64,000 bases of DNA from Clostridia bacterium (GTDB taxonomy: Bacteria; Bacillota; Clostridia; Lachnospirales; Lachnospiraceae): contig CAJTFD010000001.1 of NCBI GenBank assembly GCA_910575625.1, positions 1 to 64,000 on the forward strand, read 5' to 3'. The translations under genes were made by a program, and so were the position numbers. Under the pieces are notes generated by a model, which saw nothing but the letters and a program-made list of their open reading frames with translations, had not been told where the DNA came from and made no database searches. Below, piece by piece: positions 1 through 7,453 of this stretch. Within the stretch, counting starts at the first letter, position 1, and every line of letters begins with the position of its first letter.

Positions 1-95
1 CGTTCCAGTTGTGGATACGAAGTTCCTCCGGCATTGTACAGATCCACGATCTGCTGCTTGAATTCCGGGGTGTAGGATTTTTGGTTTTTCGCCAT
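1..95 (-). CDS. IS3-family transposase OrfA, N-terminal part (cut by window edge)
   Basis: Thirty-one codons are visible. They begin MAKNQKSYTPEFKQQIVDLY, the usual opening of the helix-turn-helix OrfA of IS3/IS911-type transposases, which binds the element's terminal repeats. The start is the ATG at 95-93, preceded by AAAGGAGAT at a spacing of about 7-8 bases. In the family, OrfA is joined to the DDE-domain OrfB by programmed -1 frameshifting; that part is not in view. The gene points out of the window, away from the interrupted phage gene. Confidence 0.8.
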   Translation of the reverse strand, partial: MAKNQKSYTPEFKQQIVDLYNAGGTSYPQLE

Positions 96-157
96 GCTGA
101 ACATCTCCTTTGCTCTTTCACTTGATAGTATAGATTGTTCAACTTTTCCTGTCCACA
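1..157 (-). mobile_element. IS3-family (IS150-like) insertion element, 5' end only
   Basis: This is the transposase-proximal end of an insertion sequence that runs off the left edge. Read on the minus strand, the tip is TGTGGACAGGAAAAGTTGAAC, which has the TGT start and AAGTTGAAC core common in IS3/IS150-group terminal repeats. About 60 bp inside the tip lies an orfA start with a good ribosome binding site. The element cuts into a small phage-type gene at about position 157/158. The other end, orfB and the target duplication are outside the window, so family-level assignment is all that is safe. Confidence 0.7.
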
Positions 158-232
158 CTTATATACTAACACCAATGCCGCATGGCTGGTCGGATCGCTG
201 TATCCCTCGCTGTTGTATTTACTGATTCCCAT
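158..232 (-). pseudogene. Fragment of DUF7768/DUF4406-like phage protein, interrupted by IS3 element
   Basis: An ATG at 232-230 follows a strong GGAGG at 8-base spacing and opens MGISKYNSEGYSDPT. This opening is familiar from DUF7768/DUF4406-type proteins found in Clostridia phages and integrative elements, but that is a recollection and was not searched. The frame runs about 24 codons and then enters the IS tip at 157. The start overlaps the end of the upstream cysteine-rich gene by 14 bases, so it was the next cistron of the same operon. The remainder of the gene should lie beyond the far end of the insertion element, outside this window. Confidence 0.55.
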
Positions 233-404
233 AAAACGCACCTCCATCCTGCCCGCGGTTCTCTTTCCGGACCGTGTCCGCAGGCTTGTAAAACGGGCAG
301 TCCCTCCCGCCAAAGTCATTGTCTTTCAAGCAGGTGCAGACACCGCCGCTGTTTGCAAAACAGTCCTCGTGCGCCCTGCACCCCTGCATTTCCGCCCTGC
401 TCAT
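219..404 (-). CDS. Small cysteine-rich hypothetical protein of the phage module
   Basis: A 61-aa protein with six cysteines, four of them in a CxAHxDCF...CTC pattern and one in GRDCPFYK. The spacing suggests a single zinc- or disulphide-stabilised fold, but no family function is known to me. Similar CFAN...CPFYK proteins are common next to phage replication genes in Lachnospiraceae. The ATG lies inside the last codons of the upstream gene (4-base overlap), and the stop overlaps the next cistron, so it is translated within a tight operon. The charged C-terminus (about residues 44-61) looks disordered. Confidence 0.6.
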   Translation of the reverse strand: MSRAEMQGCRAHEDCFANSGGVCTCLKDNDFGGRDCPFYKPADTVRKENRGQDGGAFYGNQ

Positions 405-730
405 CCCTCTCTGCCTCCTGAAATTAATTTGATATTATTTTCCATCCGTCTGCGGAGGACTTCCGTTTTGTTGAACTGCGCCCTCCAGTACCGGTACGCA
501 GCCAACTCCTCCGAAATTTCCCCCATCTTCTGCCTGTACATATCGCACAGAGTCTTGTACCCGTCCGCCAGTTCCCGCAGCTCCGAGAGCAGCTCCTCCC
601 TTGCTTCATCCGTGCAGTATGAATTGATGAGCCTTGCGGCTTTCCTCATCGCCGGCATCTTACAGGGGAAGAACGCCTTCACAATAAGCTCCATATATCC
701 CGTCCCGTATTCAATCCGCAGCCGTTCCAT
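401..730 (-). CDS. Hypothetical phage-module protein, helical
   Basis: A 109-aa protein with no recognised domain. Residues about 30-100 are rich in Leu, Glu, Arg and Lys with heptad-like spacing (EELLSELRELADGYKTL and onward), which suggests a helical hairpin or coiled coil. The start ATG at 730 has an AGGGGGGTG ribosome binding site. It sits directly downstream of the HNH endonuclease (15-base gap) and overlaps the next gene by 4 bases. Its place in the operon points to an accessory role in the replication module; a specific function cannot be named. Confidence 0.6.
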   Translation of the reverse strand: MERLRIEYGTGYMELIVKAFFPCKMPAMRKAARLINSYCTDEAREELLSELRELADGYKTLCDMYRQKMGEISEELAAYRYWRAQFNKTEVLRRRMENNIKLISGGREG

Positions 731-745
731 CGCACACCCCCCTGC

Positions 746-1249
746 CTAATTAAAAGCTTCTATGGGATTCAGCCTCGCATACTCCCCGAAAAATTCTTGA
801 GCCATAAGGTTATATGCTTGTGCGGCATCCTCCGCAGACCAAAAATAACCAAGATGATATTGATGTCCGTCTTTATTTATATAGGCACGGTATTTATCTT
901 TTCTCTTGTCAAAACTGACGCCCTTAAAACCACTTGAATTATCTGCCCTTATTTTGGAGTTGTACTCGTTTTGCTTTTTGGAACAGATTCTCAAGTTTGA
1001 CAGTGTATTATTAAGCCGGTTCCCATCTATATGGTCAACATAGTCACCTTTTCCGGCATTGACAACTAACCGATGCATTTTTACGGCCCTTCCAAATGTT
1101 CTACTCATGGCATATCCTGTCCCCTCCACACACCATGTATAAGGGCGTATCTTTTCAAGTGATTCTACGGAAATCAGACACTCCTGATCACCTTTCATCT
1201 TTAAAATGGCAATATTCCCGCATATAGTGTACTTATTGTTATTTTCCAT
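746..1249 (-). CDS. HNH endonuclease with AP2 DNA-binding domain (homing type), downstream of DNA polymerase
   Basis: A 167-aa protein. Residues about 55-105 carry an HNH-type core (MHRLVV, then DHIDGNRLNN, then LRICSKKQN), and residues about 108-160 an AP2-type three-strand/one-helix DNA-binding domain (SGFKGVSF...YRAYI...LGYFWSAEDAAQAYN). The same architecture is seen in free-standing homing endonucleases of phages. The open frame extends to 1414, but the ATG at 1249 is preferred: it has GAAGGACTG upstream and follows the polymerase stop (1254-1256) by 4 bases. Its neighbour is the phage DNA polymerase, a classic target of free-standing homing endonucleases, and a related gene lies on the other side. 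Confidence 0.8.
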   Translation of the reverse strand: MENNNKYTICGNIAILKMKGDQECLISVESLEKIRPYTWCVEGTGYAMSRTFGRAVKMHRLVVNAGKGDYVDHIDGNRLNNTLSNLRICSKKQNEYNSKIRADNSSGFKGVSFDKRKDKYRAYINKDGHQYHLGYFWSAEDAAQAYNLMAQEFFGEYARLNPIEAFN

Positions 1250-1253
1250 TGCA

Positions 1254-3188
1254 TCAGTCCTTCCTGTACCACTCACAAGAGTATCCATCCGCCCGGAGCA
1301 ATAGCCCCTTTGCCCAGGGAGGCGTCCTGCCCATTTGCTCACACACGGCCTTAACGGACATCCTTCTGTCTGCTTCGATAATAATCTCATCATGCACCGT
1401 AGCCACAATCGCACAGTTTTTCAATGTCTGCATAGCGTAGCATAAAATATCCCGGCTCACCGCCTGGACAATGTTCTCCACAAACTTCGGGCCATAGCTT
1501 TCCAGCCGCTCCCATTTTTTCGTGCCGCCCACGCCCATATAGGTGACGGACTCCCCGCCGAACTGGTTCTCCCCAATCCTCGGCTTCACATAGGCAAGCC
1601 TCCGGCCGGAAAATAAAGTGATGAACAGCATCCCGCTCTGGTAGTTAAACCGGATGCCGTGTGTTTCCGTTGGCATCCTCTTTTTGATGCACTCTTTCAC
1701 AGCACGGTCGACCGCCCACCAGAATTCCGTGATATTGGGGTTAGAATCCCGCCATGCTGAAACAAGCGGCTGCAGTTCTTCTTCCGCAAGTCCCATCTCC
1801 AAAGCACCCATGGATTTCAATGCCCCGACTGATCCGCCGTATCCAAGGGCCAGTTCTGCTATCTTGCCTTTCTGCCGCAGATGCCCGTTTATGCCGTGCT
1901 TTTCCACAGGCACATAGAACATCTGGCTTGCTGATGCACAGTAAATGTCACCGCCGCCCTCGAACACCTTCAGCCTCCACCGCTCCCTGGCAATCCACGC
2001 AATTACCCTCGCCTCAATAGCGGAAAAATCCGCCACGATGAACTTCCTGCCGTCCTGCGGCACAAAAGCCGTGCGGATGAGCTGCGAGAGCGTATCCGGA
2101 ATATCCTCATATAGCATAGAGAGGGCATCAAAATCCCCGGCTTTCACAAGCTCCCTTGCCTGCGCTAAGTCCGGGATATGGTTCTGAGGCAGATTCTGCA
2201 ACTGGATAATGCGCCCGCTATACCGCCCCGTCCTGTTAGCCCCGTAAAATTGAAACATTCCGTGCGCCCGGTTATCTGTACACACCGCATTCTCCATTGC
2301 CTGGTATTTTTTCACGGAGGATTTTGCAAGTTGTTGCCGGAGCATCAGCACCGTCCGTAACGGCTCCGGCGCATCCAACAGAAGCCCCGCCACCGCTTTC
2401 TTGTCAAGGGAGTCCGTCTCCATCCCGTTCTCTGAAAGCCACTGTTTCATCTGCTGCACGGAATTTGGGTTCTCCAGTTCCGTCAGTTCCTTCATGGCGA
2501 CTGATAGCTCTGACTTGGAGCGTCCGTCCATAGCAATTGCCTGTGTGACCATCTCCATGTCCACGCCGATGCCCCGGTCGTTAATCTCCTGGTCCTGCCG
2601 GTATTCCTCCCACACAAACTCCGGTACGGGGAATTTGGCAAGCCTCTGCTGTATCTGCATCTCCGCCTCCACATCACGGAGGTTGTATGCCTTGAACCGC
2701 TCCCACTTTTCCCTGTCATGCTCCGGCAGGTTCCGTGTCCGTCCGCCGTTTGCTTTGGTCGGCTTGCACGGAACACAGAAATACCGGATCAGGTCTTTCC
2801 CCTCCGTCAGCTTCTGCTTCTCCAGCCCAAGCACCGCGCCCACATCTGCCAGCGACCGCGGGAGGCCGAGGCAAGCCGCCCACACCATCGTACAGCGCCA
2901 GCTCCCCGGCTCGAACCATGTGCCGAAATAATTTGACAGCGAGACACGTTCGAAATTATTATTGTAACTCCACTTGATGACGGAATCATCCGAGAGCGCC
3001 GCCATGATATCTGGAGGGATTTCCTCACCACAGGCAAGGTCTACAACCTGCACGTCCCCGCCATCTACTGAATAAGAAAACAGCAAAATTGTAAAATCCT
3101 GGCTCTCTGCATAACGGTAAACGCCTGATTTTGTAAGGTCAACACTGCTGAAACTTTCAATGTCCATTAAAATCTCATTCACTGTCAT
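1254..3188 (-). CDS. Phage-type family A DNA polymerase with 3'-5' exonuclease domain
   Basis: A protein of about 644 aa that would copy the phage genome. The N-terminal third is a DEDD exonuclease: MDIES near residue 8 and NLRDVEAEM near 180. The polymerase half shows motif A (VADFSAIEARVIAW, about residue 387), motif B (RQKGKIAELALGYGG, about 439) and motif C (VHDEIIIE, about 598), so all catalytic carboxylates are present. The N-terminus is ambiguous. The ATG at 3188 abuts its AGGAGG, while a GTG at 3182 has better spacing (6 bases) and keeps the exonuclease aspartate. The start overlaps the end of the upstream HNH gene. DUF2800 and DUF2815 genes upstream are the usual partners in siphophage replication modules. 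Confidence 0.93.
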   Translation of the reverse strand: MTVNEILMDIESFSSVDLTKSGVYRYAESQDFTILLFSYSVDGGDVQVVDLACGEEIPPDIMAALSDDSVIKWSYNNNFERVSLSNYFGTWFEPGSWRCTMVWAACLGLPRSLADVGAVLGLEKQKLTEGKDLIRYFCVPCKPTKANGGRTRNLPEHDREKWERFKAYNLRDVEAEMQIQQRLAKFPVPEFVWEEYRQDQEINDRGIGVDMEMVTQAIAMDGRSKSELSVAMKELTELENPNSVQQMKQWLSENGMETDSLDKKAVAGLLLDAPEPLRTVLMLRQQLAKSSVKKYQAMENAVCTDNRAHGMFQFYGANRTGRYSGRIIQLQNLPQNHIPDLAQARELVKAGDFDALSMLYEDIPDTLSQLIRTAFVPQDGRKFIVADFSAIEARVIAWIARERWRLKVFEGGGDIYCASASQMFYVPVEKHGINGHLRQKGKIAELALGYGGSVGALKSMGALEMGLAEEELQPLVSAWRDSNPNITEFWWAVDRAVKECIKKRMPTETHGIRFNYQSGMLFITLFSGRRLAYVKPRIGENQFGGESVTYMGVGGTKKWERLESYGPKFVENIVQAVSRDILCYAMQTLKNCAIVATVHDEIIIEADRRMSVKAVCEQMGRTPPWAKGLLLRADGYSCEWYRKD

Positions 3189-3873
3189 CCTCCTTACCGT
3201 CCGGTTTGAATGTCTTATTCCTGACAATACGGCTGATAGATGTGTACGAATGGCTGAACATCACAGACAGTTCACTAATCTTCATGCCCCGGTTGTAAAG
3301 AAACCGGATATCGCCAGCCTGTTCCCGGCTCAATTTAAATTTGTGCCTGATATCTTTTTGCACAGTTTCCAGCCCGTCCGCATCTGGAAAATTCAGGGAT
3401 GCATACTCCCCGAACAGGCTTTTAGCAGCAGTATCGTGAGCGGCAGCAGCAGACACCGCATCTTCATAGCACCCAAGATAAACCGCCCTCCCGCAATAGC
3501 CTATCTGTGCCTGCCAGTTACCGGTCCGGACTTTGCATATCCCTTTATAACCACTTTGGTTATTTGACAGCGTACCCTTATTAAACTGATTCTGCTGACA
3601 AGTGCAGATACGCAGGTTCATTTTCCTGTTGTCAAGTTTATTGCGGTTAGCATGGTCAACAAAATCACGGCCTTTTGCACCAACAATCAACCTGTGAAGA
3701 AGAATCTGTCTTTTTCCTGCACCACTTGCCGCATAACCATGTATCCCAACAGCCCATTGATATGAAGACACTAAATCCACGTCTTCTGCATCAAGCAGAA
3801 TTATGGTGTCGCCACATTTCAGTTCAGCCTCCCCGCTGTCATGCACAAAATATATATTTCTTGTCACATTCAT
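3175..3873 (-). CDS. HNH endonuclease with AP2 domain and C-terminal helix-turn-helix, upstream of DNA polymerase
   Basis: A 232-aa protein with an HNH core at about residues 58-98 (LHRLIVG, DHANRNKLDNR, LRICTCQQNQ) and an AP2-type domain at about 106-165 (SGYKGICKV...YLGCYEDAVSAAAAHD). Compared with its downstream relative it has an extra tail of about 60 residues that looks like a homeodomain-style HTH (LSREQAGDIRFLYNRGM...ISRIVRNKTF). The last histidine of a canonical HNH is not obvious, so cleavage activity is inferred. It ends inside the polymerase start region, giving translational coupling. It is probably a homing endonuclease that invaded the replication operon. Confidence 0.8.
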   Translation of the reverse strand: MNVTRNIYFVHDSGEAELKCGDTIILLDAEDVDLVSSYQWAVGIHGYAASGAGKRQILLHRLIVGAKGRDFVDHANRNKLDNRKMNLRICTCQQNQFNKGTLSNNQSGYKGICKVRTGNWQAQIGYCGRAVYLGCYEDAVSAAAAHDTAAKSLFGEYASLNFPDADGLETVQKDIRHKFKLSREQAGDIRFLYNRGMKISELSVMFSHSYTSISRIVRNKTFKPDGKEDDSE

Positions 3874-3964
3874 TTTCCACCAGCTCCTTTCACCGCCTTA
3901 AGGGCGGCAGGGAATGAGCATCCGCCCGTTCCCCGCCACCCGGCGGCTGCGTCCCGTTATGCTG

Positions 3965-4537
3965 TTATGACAGGAAATCCTCTTCGTCCCCGACTTCATC
4001 CGCAAAGTCATCCTCCGCACGGGAACGCCCGCCCAAAGGCTCCCCATCACGGATTTTCTGTAAATTGTTCAGCCCGCAGGCGATACCTTTATTGCCATTG
4101 CTGTTGAAGGCATAGAAATTGATGCTCGCCCTGCCGTACACGCCGCTGTACACCTCGGAATGGTCAAGGATCGGCTGGCGGTCCGCATCCACGATCCCCG
4201 GAGCCGTGGAGCTGTTGGCATTGACGAAATAGGAATCCGCATAGGCTTCATCATCCGGGCGTTCCACATCCCCGTCACGCAGCGGAGTCTTTAAGACAGA
4301 AAGGGCAGGGACGCTCCTGCCGTTCCCCTTCAGCTTCGCCTCGCCCTCACGGTACGCCGCTTTGATGGCTTCCTCAATCTTGGCAATGGTCTTTTTATCC
4401 GATTTCGGGATAATGAGGGAGACAGAGAACTTCGGCGTGCCGCCCTGGATTGCCTTCGCCTCCCATGCATTGCAGTAGCTCCACCGGGTGTTCGGCCCGG
4501 TGATTACCTTTGTTGGATTATTGACTGTGTTTGACAT
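3965..4537 (-). CDS. DUF2815 family phage protein, probable ssDNA-binding replication protein
   Basis: A 190-aa protein. It contains a beta-rich core typical of DUF2815 (ITGPNTRWSYCNAWE at the start, SVSLIIPKSD, YADSYFVNAN, YSGVYGRASINFYAFN) and ends in a strongly acidic tail (DDFADEVGDEEDFLS), as many phage single-strand binding proteins do. DUF2815 is regularly encoded beside phage DNA polymerase and DUF2800; an SSB role is inferred from that context and from the acidic tail. The ATG at 4537 has GGAGGAAAATCAT upstream. It follows the DUF2800 gene by 12 bases. Confidence 0.85.
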   Translation of the reverse strand: MSNTVNNPTKVITGPNTRWSYCNAWEAKAIQGGTPKFSVSLIIPKSDKKTIAKIEEAIKAAYREGEAKLKGNGRSVPALSVLKTPLRDGDVERPDDEAYADSYFVNANSSTAPGIVDADRQPILDHSEVYSGVYGRASINFYAFNSNGNKGIACGLNNLQKIRDGEPLGGRSRAEDDFADEVGDEEDFLS

Positions 4538-4549
4538 ATGATTTTCCTC

Positions 4550-5671
4550 CTAATTTTCCTTGAAATCTTCCTGCGCCGTGTTCATCGGCGGCCTCTTGTC
4601 GCTCTCTGGGACTAACGCGGGCTTGCCCTGCGGCTTCTCCACAAGGCCCTTCAAAATCTCTGCAAATTTCTTCTTGCCCAGCAGCTTCTCCATGGCCGTG
4701 ATGCCCAGGAGCTTCGGCTCATACGGGTCGAAGCCCGCCTTCTTCACGGTATCCGCCACGGCATCCTCATCCATGTACTTCCGGTTGGACCTTCCGGCCA
4801 CAACTTTGAACCCGGCATACTTCACGCCGCTTAATGCCTGCTGCAATGCAAACTCCTTCACGTCCGCCGCCCATGCCGCCAGCTCATCCGCTTTCACGAG
4901 GATCGCCGCGATCTCGTCATCCTCCAGCGTGGCCGGCATCTCGAAGTCATACTTCGCAAGCTCCAGGTTGTATTCCGCCCGTTTCCTGCAGACCGCCTTC
5001 GCCTTGCAGAACTTACAGTGTTCCCCGGCGCAGAAATCGCCCTCCCCGGCATAGGCCAGCCTCGCCTTTTCCGAAAGCTCGCCCACCGCCCACTGGAGCA
5101 GGTCTGCCTTCGCCATGGCATACACGCTGACGTTCTCCCGCCGCGGCTGGTAGATCGCCATGCGGACGGTATCAATGTCATAGATGCCGTCGAACAGCTC
5201 CAGAGCGCCCAGGGCATACAGCATCATCTGCGGGTTCCCCTCTGCGGAAACCTCCACGCCCTTGCCGTGCTTGTAGTCGATGATATACAGCGTCCCGTCC
5301 GCAATAATAACGCAGTCGCCCGTGCCGAAGCCCTCCTCCACATACCGGGAGAAGTCCAGCCGCTGCTCGATCAGCACCACCGGGTCTTTGCAGGTTTTCT
5401 TTGCCTCCTCCACCAGTGAAAGGACATACTCCGCGTACCCGCAGGCGCATTCCTCCATCTCCTCATCGTAGAATGCAAGCCCCTCCGTAGGGTCTTCAGT
5501 TTCCATGCCCAGGGACAGCTTCAGCTTGTGTTCGCACAGGCTGTGGGCATCAGTGCCCTGCTGCGCGTATTCGCTGCCCGTATCCTCATAATTCTCGCAG
5601 AGCCTCGCAGACGGCGGGCAGGCAAGCCACCGGTGGCTGGAGGATGCGGACAGTAAAGCGTGTCTCCCCAT
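4550..5671 (-). CDS. DUF2800 family phage protein, Cas4/RecB-like nuclease
   Basis: A 373-aa protein of the DUF2800 family, related to PD-(D/E)XK nucleases of the RecB/Cas4 type. Visible motifs are HRWLACPPSARLCE at the N-terminus, EYAQQGTDAHSL, GTGDCVIIADGTLYIIDYKHGKG (the D...xDYK nuclease signature around residue 135) and a cysteine cluster HCKFCKAKAVCRKRAEYN that could hold an iron-sulfur cluster as in Cas4. The ATG at 5671 overlaps the upstream stop (TGATG); a GTG one codon earlier is the alternative. A role in phage DNA end processing or recombination is inferred from the fold and from the polymerase neighbours. Confidence 0.88.
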   Translation of the reverse strand: MGRHALLSASSSHRWLACPPSARLCENYEDTGSEYAQQGTDAHSLCEHKLKLSLGMETEDPTEGLAFYDEEMEECACGYAEYVLSLVEEAKKTCKDPVVLIEQRLDFSRYVEEGFGTGDCVIIADGTLYIIDYKHGKGVEVSAEGNPQMMLYALGALELFDGIYDIDTVRMAIYQPRRENVSVYAMAKADLLQWAVGELSEKARLAYAGEGDFCAGEHCKFCKAKAVCRKRAEYNLELAKYDFEMPATLEDDEIAAILVKADELAAWAADVKEFALQQALSGVKYAGFKVVAGRSNRKYMDEDAVADTVKKAGFDPYEPKLLGITAMEKLLGKKKFAEILKGLVEKPQGKPALVPESDKRPPMNTAQEDFKEN

Positions 5672-6051
5672 CACAGCACCTCCGCTTCCGCAAGCAGCGC
5701 AGGGTATTCCGCCGGGTCGATCTCCGACAGCTTATCCGCGCCGTGCTTATTCAGCAGTTCCCTCACTTCCTCCGTGTGTCCGGAGCGGGATTTCTCCGCC
5801 AGCACCGCACGGACTTCCTCCAGCGTCAGCGGCTTCTCCTCCGGCTCCTGCTTTGCCGCCTTCGCATCCTTCTTCGCCGTGTTCTTTGCAGCAACCTTCC
5901 CGGTCTTTCCCGCTTTCTCCGGCTCCTTTGCAGCCGTCAGCTCTGCCTCCGCTGCGCCATTGTCCGCCGCCGCATCCGCAACGGCCTGCAGGCTGTCCGC
6001 AAGGGAGCGCAGATCCCCGATGACATCAAGCAGTAACTTCACTTTTCCCAT
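5671..6051 (-). CDS. Small phage-module protein with Lys/Ala-rich linker
   Basis: A 126-aa protein. The N-terminal helix (MGKVKLLLDVIGDLRSLADS) and a C-terminal helical domain (LTLEEVRAVLAEKSRSGHTEE, then LNKHGADKLSEIDP) flank a low-complexity Ala/Lys/Glu linker at about residues 38-75. The tail resembles a short HeH/LEM-like or SAP-like fold, but I cannot assign a function. The start at 6051 is set by GGAGGAAACGTAC; the frame is open 27 bases further upstream without a better site. It overlaps both neighbours slightly, so it belongs to the replication operon. Confidence 0.65.
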   Translation of the reverse strand: MGKVKLLLDVIGDLRSLADSLQAVADAAADNGAAEAELTAAKEPEKAGKTGKVAAKNTAKKDAKAAKQEPEEKPLTLEEVRAVLAEKSRSGHTEEVRELLNKHGADKLSEIDPAEYPALLAEAEVL

Positions 6052-6244
6052 GTACGTTTCCTCCTTCCATGACTTCACTCACTGCCAGCTCCCGGACGGA
6101 ATCGCCCGGAACGATGATGGCCAGCCTCCGCTTCTCCCCGAGGAGGAAGCGTAAGAAACGCTCCCTCACGGAGATATGGCGGCAGCTCACGATCCCGCCG
6201 GATGCCGGCTCCTTTGAAACACTGATCCTCAACGTGTGTTCCAT
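6026..6244 (-). CDS. Small hypothetical phage-module protein
   Basis: A 72-aa protein beginning MEHTLRISVSK, with PASGGIVSCRHISVRERFLR and LAIIVPGDSVRELAVSEV. The ISV..., VSCR and IIVPGDSV segments suggest a small beta-rich fold. I recall near-identical open frames in other Lachnospiraceae phage and ICE replication modules, but no function. The ATG at 6244 is preferred because GGAGG lies 8 bases upstream; ATGs at 6250 and 6259 are poorly spaced. Its 3' end overlaps the next gene by 26 bases in another frame. Confidence 0.6.
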   Translation of the reverse strand: MEHTLRISVSKEPASGGIVSCRHISVRERFLRFLLGEKRRLAIIVPGDSVRELAVSEVMEGGNVHGKSEVTA

Positions 6245-6320
6245 GCCCATGACCTCCATTTCCGAGGGCTTTCACTGCTGCCCTCTGGCATAAGCCATGG
6301 GCGGGCGCATTTTCGGACGG

Positions 6321-6713
6321 TCAGAAAAAAGATTTTTTCATTTTTTTCAGCGCCCTTTTTACCGCATGCCGGACTGCTGACTCATCCTTCCCTTCCTGGG
6401 CGGCTATTTCCGTATAGCTCCACCCCTCAATCACGCACCGGCGCACAAGTTCCCTCTGGCGGTCATTCAGGCAGGAGAGCAGCCGCTCCACCTCACAGTC
6501 CTCCACGGCCTCCTGCATGGGGTTGGACGGAGCCGCAAAAAACCTCTGGTCCTCATACATAAAAGTTTCCAAAGACGTGTGGCGGTCCGGCCTTGTGTTC
6601 CGCCTGTCGCTCTTTTTGGTTTCCTCCACGGAAGAAAGGTAGAACTGCCCGATCTCATCAGAAACTTCCAGCTCAAGCACCCTGCCGTCCGCATCCTTGT
6701 ATTCAATTTTCAT
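6321..6713 (-). CDS. Sigma-70 region 4-like protein, first gene of phage replication operon
   Basis: A 130-aa protein. Residues about 70-128 form a sigma region 4-type HTH (VERLLSCLNDRQRELVRRCV, SYTEIAAQEGKDESAVRHAVK, ending ALKKMKKSFF). Such proteins head many Firmicutes prophage and ICE modules and act as small sigma-like or late-gene regulators. The N-terminal 30 residues (KIEYKDADGRVLELEVSDEI) are a typical companion segment. The ribosome binding site GGAGGG lies in the right arm of a perfect 14-bp inverted repeat (6724-6763), so translation may be structure-controlled. It is separated by 77 bases from the next gene. Confidence 0.78.
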   Translation of the reverse strand: MKIEYKDADGRVLELEVSDEIGQFYLSSVEETKKSDRRNTRPDRHTSLETFMYEDQRFFAAPSNPMQEAVEDCEVERLLSCLNDRQRELVRRCVIEGWSYTEIAAQEGKDESAVRHAVKRALKKMKKSFF

Positions 6714-6723
6714 TCAGATTCCC

Positions 6724-6763
6724 TCCAGTCTTGAAATTTGGTTAAACAGTTTCAAGACTGGAG
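6724..6763 (-). promoter_or_regulatory. Perfect 14-bp inverted repeat over the ribosome binding site of the sigma-like gene
   Basis: CTCCAGTCTTGAAA and its exact reverse complement TTTCAAGACTGGAG are separated by 12 bases. In the minus-strand RNA the downstream arm ends in the GGAGGG that serves the sigma-like gene at 6713, so the hairpin would hide the site. There is no T-tract after it, so a terminator is unlikely. It could alternatively be an operator for a dimeric repressor. What is seen is the repeat; regulation is inference. Confidence 0.6.
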
Positions 6764-6898
6764 CGGAGGCGCACGGCTCCTGAACAGCGGGCACTCCTTT
6801 GCGCAAAAAAAGCGCACCCACACAATGGCAGGCACGCCCGTAATGAAAATCATGTATCCTTTTGTAATATGTCCGGGGATAAGATAGAAATGTGTCGA

Positions 6899-6936
6899 AT
6901 AAAAAAAGCCCGCAGCCCCTTTGGAAGGTGCTGCGG
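6899..6936 (-). terminator. Strong intrinsic terminator upstream of the phage module
   Basis: On the minus strand, CCGCAGCACCTT pairs with AAGGGGCTGCGG across a CCA loop and is followed by GCTTTTTTTATT. It ends a transcript coming from the 7 kb side about 190 bases before the sigma-like gene. It could insulate the phage module or act as an attenuator in its leader. Confidence 0.8.
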
Positions 6937-7242
6937 TATGTACAGAAAAAATATGATGTCCTGTTGTGGGTGGCGGGAATCCGTTCCCTGCCTGTTCCAT
7001 GCCCATGGTATCCCCTTTCGTGGGGACAGCATTTTGTTCCGGCTTCCCCGGCAGCCTGCCGGTGCCATCTGCCGGGAAAGCCCTGGGGACTGTTCCGCCA
7101 GATGGCCTGTCCTTTCTCTGAACAATAGAAAACACCCAGCATAACACAGCCGTCCTGGCTGCTTTTATCGGGTGTGTCGTAATTTATCCTTCTGCTGGTG
7201 CCTTCCCTGTCTAAAGGAACGGCATTTTGTCATCCGTAACCA
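6937..7242. other. Spacer between the phage module and the helicase operon, no convincing gene
   Basis: Several open frames of 78-142 codons cross this stretch on both strands, but none has a clear ribosome binding site or a recognisable protein. They cover each other and the terminator at 6899-6936. An imperfect nested repeat is visible near 7135-7178 (ACACCC...GGGTGTGT enclosing CAGCC...GGCTG). The stretch may hold a leader or small RNA ended by that terminator; nothing more can be supported. Confidence 0.35.
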
Positions 7243-7297
7243 GAAAAAGCGGGCGCACTGCAATCCACATTCATCGTGAAACGCAGCACGCCCGCTA
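7243..7297 (-). terminator. Terminator of the alpha-CTD/helicase operon
   Basis: On the minus strand, AGCGGGCG at 7296-7289 pairs with CGCCCGCT at 7255-7248 and is followed directly by TTTTCTG. The inner loop has further CTGC/GCAG pairing. It lies about 155 bases after the helicase stop codon and closes the operon that starts at the promoter near 17.8 kb. Confidence 0.65.
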
Positions 7298-7453
7298 AAA
7301 TGTATGTATCGCTTTTGTTTACCGCTTTAAATGTACTGTGGAATATCTGTCACTAACGTTCCCCAGGAGTAATCACCAATGCACAAAGCATTGGCATAAA
7401 ACGAAAGAAACAACCTACTATGCTGTATATAAGGCACCATATTAGATCATCTT

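Noticed and set aside
6752..7147. Overlapping minus-strand frames of 91-142 codons between the phage module and the helicase operon
   Set aside because: They cross the strong terminator at 6899-6936, lack clear ribosome binding sites and give low-complexity, unfamiliar translations.
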